A DNA stretch of 8,238 bases, from assembly GCA_004356305.1 (NCBI GenBank), contig SMXJ01000150.1, positions 1-8,238 on the forward strand, in the 5' to 3' direction. The DNA comes from Bacteroidota bacterium. GTDB lineage: Bacteria; Bacteroidota; Bacteroidia; Flavobacteriales; Flavobacteriaceae. Positions within the stretch are counted from its first letter, which is position 1; each line of letters opens with the position of its first letter. Made by a program: the position numbers and the translations under genes. This document shows positions 6,135-8,238 of this stretch, piece by piece. The notes beneath the pieces are model-generated. The model was not told the origin of the DNA. It did not search any database and was given only the letters and a program-made list of their open reading frames with translations.

Positions 6135-8238
6135 ATGAAAATATATGACGACAAGCACATAAAAAACGTTGTTTTTGTTGGTGCTCATAATGCAGGAAAA
6201 ACAACCCTGGCTGAAACCATGTTGTTTGAAGCCGGACTTCTTAACAGAAGAGGAACCGTCGAGGCCCATAATACCGTATCCGATTATCATGAAGTCGAGC
6301 ATGAAAGAGGCACTTCCGTCTTTGCGACCCCTCTTCATACCGAATGGCGCAATTACAAGATCAATATAATAGACACACCCGGTTTGGATGATTTCGTCGG
6401 TGAGATCATTTCCTCCATACGTGTTGCAGATACCATAGTTACTGTGCTAAACGGTCAATATGGCGTCGAAATTGGCACAGAGATCATTTGGGATTATATC
6501 GATAAATACAATAAACCCACACTTTTTGTGGTCAATCAAATAGATCATCCCAACTGTAATTTTGATGATAGCTTTAAAAGTATCAAAAGGCTGGTTGGGA
6601 ATCGCGCCGTTCAGATCCAATATCCAATGACACTGGACGGAGCGCAATGTATTCTCGATGTTTTAAAGATGAAACTCTATAAGTTCTCTCCAAATGGAGG
6701 TAAACCTGAAAAATTAGAGATCCCCGAGGATCAAAAAGAATTGGCCGATGAATTGCATAATGAATTGGTTGAAAAGGCTGCCGAGAATGATGAGGCCTTG
6801 ATGGAATTATTTTTTGATAAAGGAACTTTGAACGAAGATGAAATGCGACAAGGGATAAAAGCGGGAATGCTTAACCATGAACTCTTTCCGGTGTTCTGCA
6901 TATCGGCACTTAAAGATATGGGATCCGGTAGATTGATGGGTTTTATCGATAACGTGGCACCGGCTGCTGCCGACTTAAAACCGGAACAAAGTGTTGCGGG
7001 GGATGATATTCTTAGCGAAAAGGATGCTCCGGCCGCCTTGTTTGTTTTTAAAACTGTGTATCAGCCAAACCTTGGTCAGATCACGTTTTTTAAAGTGGTC
7101 TCCGGGGAAGTCAAACTGAATGATAAATTGGTAAATTCCAGAAATGATGAAACTGAAATCTTGAATCAGCTGTTCATTATGGACGGGAAGGAGCGGAAGC
7201 CCATTTCATTGCTAACGGTAGGAGACATTGGGGCAACATTAAAACTGAAATATACCCAAACCAATGATACCTTACATAAACCGAAACACGAAATAACCGT
7301 TCAGCCCATTCAATATCCTCCTTCCAGAATTCGGAGAGCTATTTTTGCGGAGAACAAAAATGATGAGGAAAAATTGAGTGACGCACTTAAGAAGATACAT
7401 ATTCAAGATCCAACGGTGATCGTAAAATTTTCTAAAGAAGCCAAACAGCTAATTTTAAATTGCCAGGGTGAATTACACTTAGCGACCATAAACTGGACCC
7501 TCAAAAATATCTACGGAGTAGAAGCGAGATTTGAAAAACCTAAAATCTCGTTCAGAGAAACCATCCAGCGAGCCTCTACGGCAAATTACCGACACAAAAA
7601 ACAATCCGGTGGTTCCGGTCAGTTTGCGCAGGTACATTTAAAAATAGAGCCCTGGCATGAAGGGATCGAAGAACCTCAAGGATTCAATATTAGAGGAAAG
7701 GAAGAGATCGAATTGCCCTGGGGTGGAAAATTGTTATTCTATAATTGCATTGTGGGCGGTGTGATTGATCTGCGTTATTTACCTTCAATAATGAAAGGAG
7801 TATTGGAAGTCATGGAAGCGGGTCCTCTGACCGGATCCTATATTCGTGACGTTCGGGTGATGGTTTATGATGGCAAGATGCATTCGGTGGACTCCAATGA
7901 TATTTCCTTTAAAATTGCAGGGGCACACGCGTTTAAAGAGGCGTTTCTAAATGCAAATCCGAAGTTATTGGAACCCACTCAGGAATTAACGGTAAAAGTT
8001 CCGGAAGAGATGGTTGGAAATGTGATGACCGACTTACAATCCAGGCGATCCATGATACAGGGAATTGATAGCCAGAATAATTATCAGATTTTGAAGTGCA
8101 TTACTCCCGAAGCAGAGTTGTATGGATATTCTACAGATCTGCGTTCGTTAACTCAGGGGAGAGCCACTTTTAATACGACATTTTCGTCCTATCAGCCTGT
8201 TCCTGCCAATGTGCAGAAAGAATTGGTGAATCAGGAGT
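6135..8238 (+). CDS. EF-G paralogue lacking the catalytic switch II histidine (3' end cut by window edge)
   Basis: An elongation factor G-like translational GTPase; 701 codons are visible and the stop lies beyond the window, close to the usual length of about 700-720. EF-G moves tRNA and mRNA through the ribosome using GTP. Layout: G domain about 1-290 with P-loop GAHNAGKTT (16-24), switch I ERGTSVFAT (57-65), G3 DTPGLDDF (80-87), G4 NQID (134-137) and G5 ISAL (256-259); domain II near 300-400; domain III including LNCQGELHLA; domain IV with QSGGSGQF (490-497) and tip histidine His583 in DGKMHSVDS; domain V from about 608 with LQSRRSMIQGI and YGYSTDLRSLTQGRATF. Departures from canonical EF-G: Leu84 replaces the catalytic His of DTPGH, Ser61 replaces the switch I Thr of RGIT, and Gln135 replaces the Lys of NKxD. 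The ribosome-contacting domains IV and V remain well conserved. This fits an accessory EF-G2-type factor and not the housekeeping fusA, which normally sits in the ribosomal protein operon. The ATG at 6135 is the first after an in-frame stop at 6099; no Shine-Dalgarno site is seen. Confidence 0.92.
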   Translation, partial: MKIYDDKHIKNVVFVGAHNAGKTTLAETMLFEAGLLNRRGTVEAHNTVSDYHEVEHERGTSVFATPLHTEWRNYKINIIDTPGLDDFVGEIISSIRVADTIVTVLNGQYGVEIGTEIIWDYIDKYNKPTLFVVNQIDHPNCNFDDSFKSIKRLVGNRAVQIQYPMTLDGAQCILDVLKMKLYKFSPNGGKPEKLEIPEDQKELADELHNELVEKAAENDEALMELFFDKGTLNEDEMRQGIKAGMLNHELFPVFCISALKDMGSGRLMGFIDNVAPAAADLKPEQSVAGDDILSEKDAPAALFVFKTVYQPNLGQITFFKVVSGEVKLNDKLVNSRNDETEILNQLFIMDGKERKPISLLTVGDIGATLKLKYTQTNDTLHKPKHEITVQPIQYPPSRIRRAIFAENKNDEEKLSDALKKIHIQDPTVIVKFSKEAKQLILNCQGELHLATINWTLKNIYGVEARFEKPKISFRETIQRASTANYRHKKQSGGSGQFAQVHLKIEPWHEGIEEPQGFNIRGKEEIELPWGGKLLFYNCIVGGVIDLRYLPSIMKGVLEVMEAGPLTGSYIRDVRVMVYDGKMHSVDSNDISFKIAGAHAFKEAFLNANPKLLEPTQELTVKVPEEMVGNVMTDLQSRRSMIQGIDSQNNYQILKCITPEAELYGYSTDLRSLTQGRATFNTTFSSYQPVPANVQKELVNQE

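Noticed and set aside
6120..6647. Minus-strand frames of 72 and 66 codons
   Set aside because: They lie antisense to the G domain of the EF-G-like gene and show no independent signals.
1..8238. Defence system, prophage, insertion sequence or CRISPR array
   Set aside because: No transposase, integrase, Cas, nuclease or regularly spaced repeat was seen; the slipin and ADPRH-like genes have no toxin or effector partner here.

Overview
The window looks like chromosome from a member of the Bacteroidota, most likely a flavobacterium. It is AT-rich. The peroxidase ends in a type IX secretion (T9SS) sorting tail. Shine-Dalgarno sites are absent or weak in front of most genes. Several gene starts are preceded by matches to the Bacteroidota -7 promoter element TAnnTTTG. 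No phage, insertion sequence, CRISPR, tRNA or rRNA feature was seen.

Layout from left to right: (1) the first 63 bases hold the start of a leftward gene encoding a signal-peptide-like N-terminus, which runs off the left edge. (2) A 337-base spacer carries divergent promoter candidates. (3) A rightward YceI-family gene (401-985) is split by one in-frame TAA, with its second half otherwise intact. (4) A convergent, leftward block follows: an animal-type haem peroxidase with a T9SS tail (1059-2978), a stomatin/slipin membrane protein (3134-3883) and an ADP-ribosylglycohydrolase-fold lipoprotein (4117-5505). The spacers between them are large enough to suggest separate transcription units. (5) A leftward 32-codon gene (5664-5762) is followed by a clear intrinsic terminator. 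(6) After a 372-base spacer, a rightward EF-G paralogue (6135 to the right edge) lacks the catalytic switch II histidine.

The genes do not form an obvious pathway. Several act in the cell envelope or outside the cell: the secreted YceI protein, the secreted peroxidase, the membrane-anchored slipin and the ADPRH lipoprotein. This is a theme, not evidence of a system. I see no defence or mobile cassette. The best leads are the uncatalogued 32-aa gene with its own terminator, the EF-G-like protein that looks unable to hydrolyse GTP normally, the nonsense-split yceI, and the exported ADPRH-fold lipoprotein with an altered metal motif.
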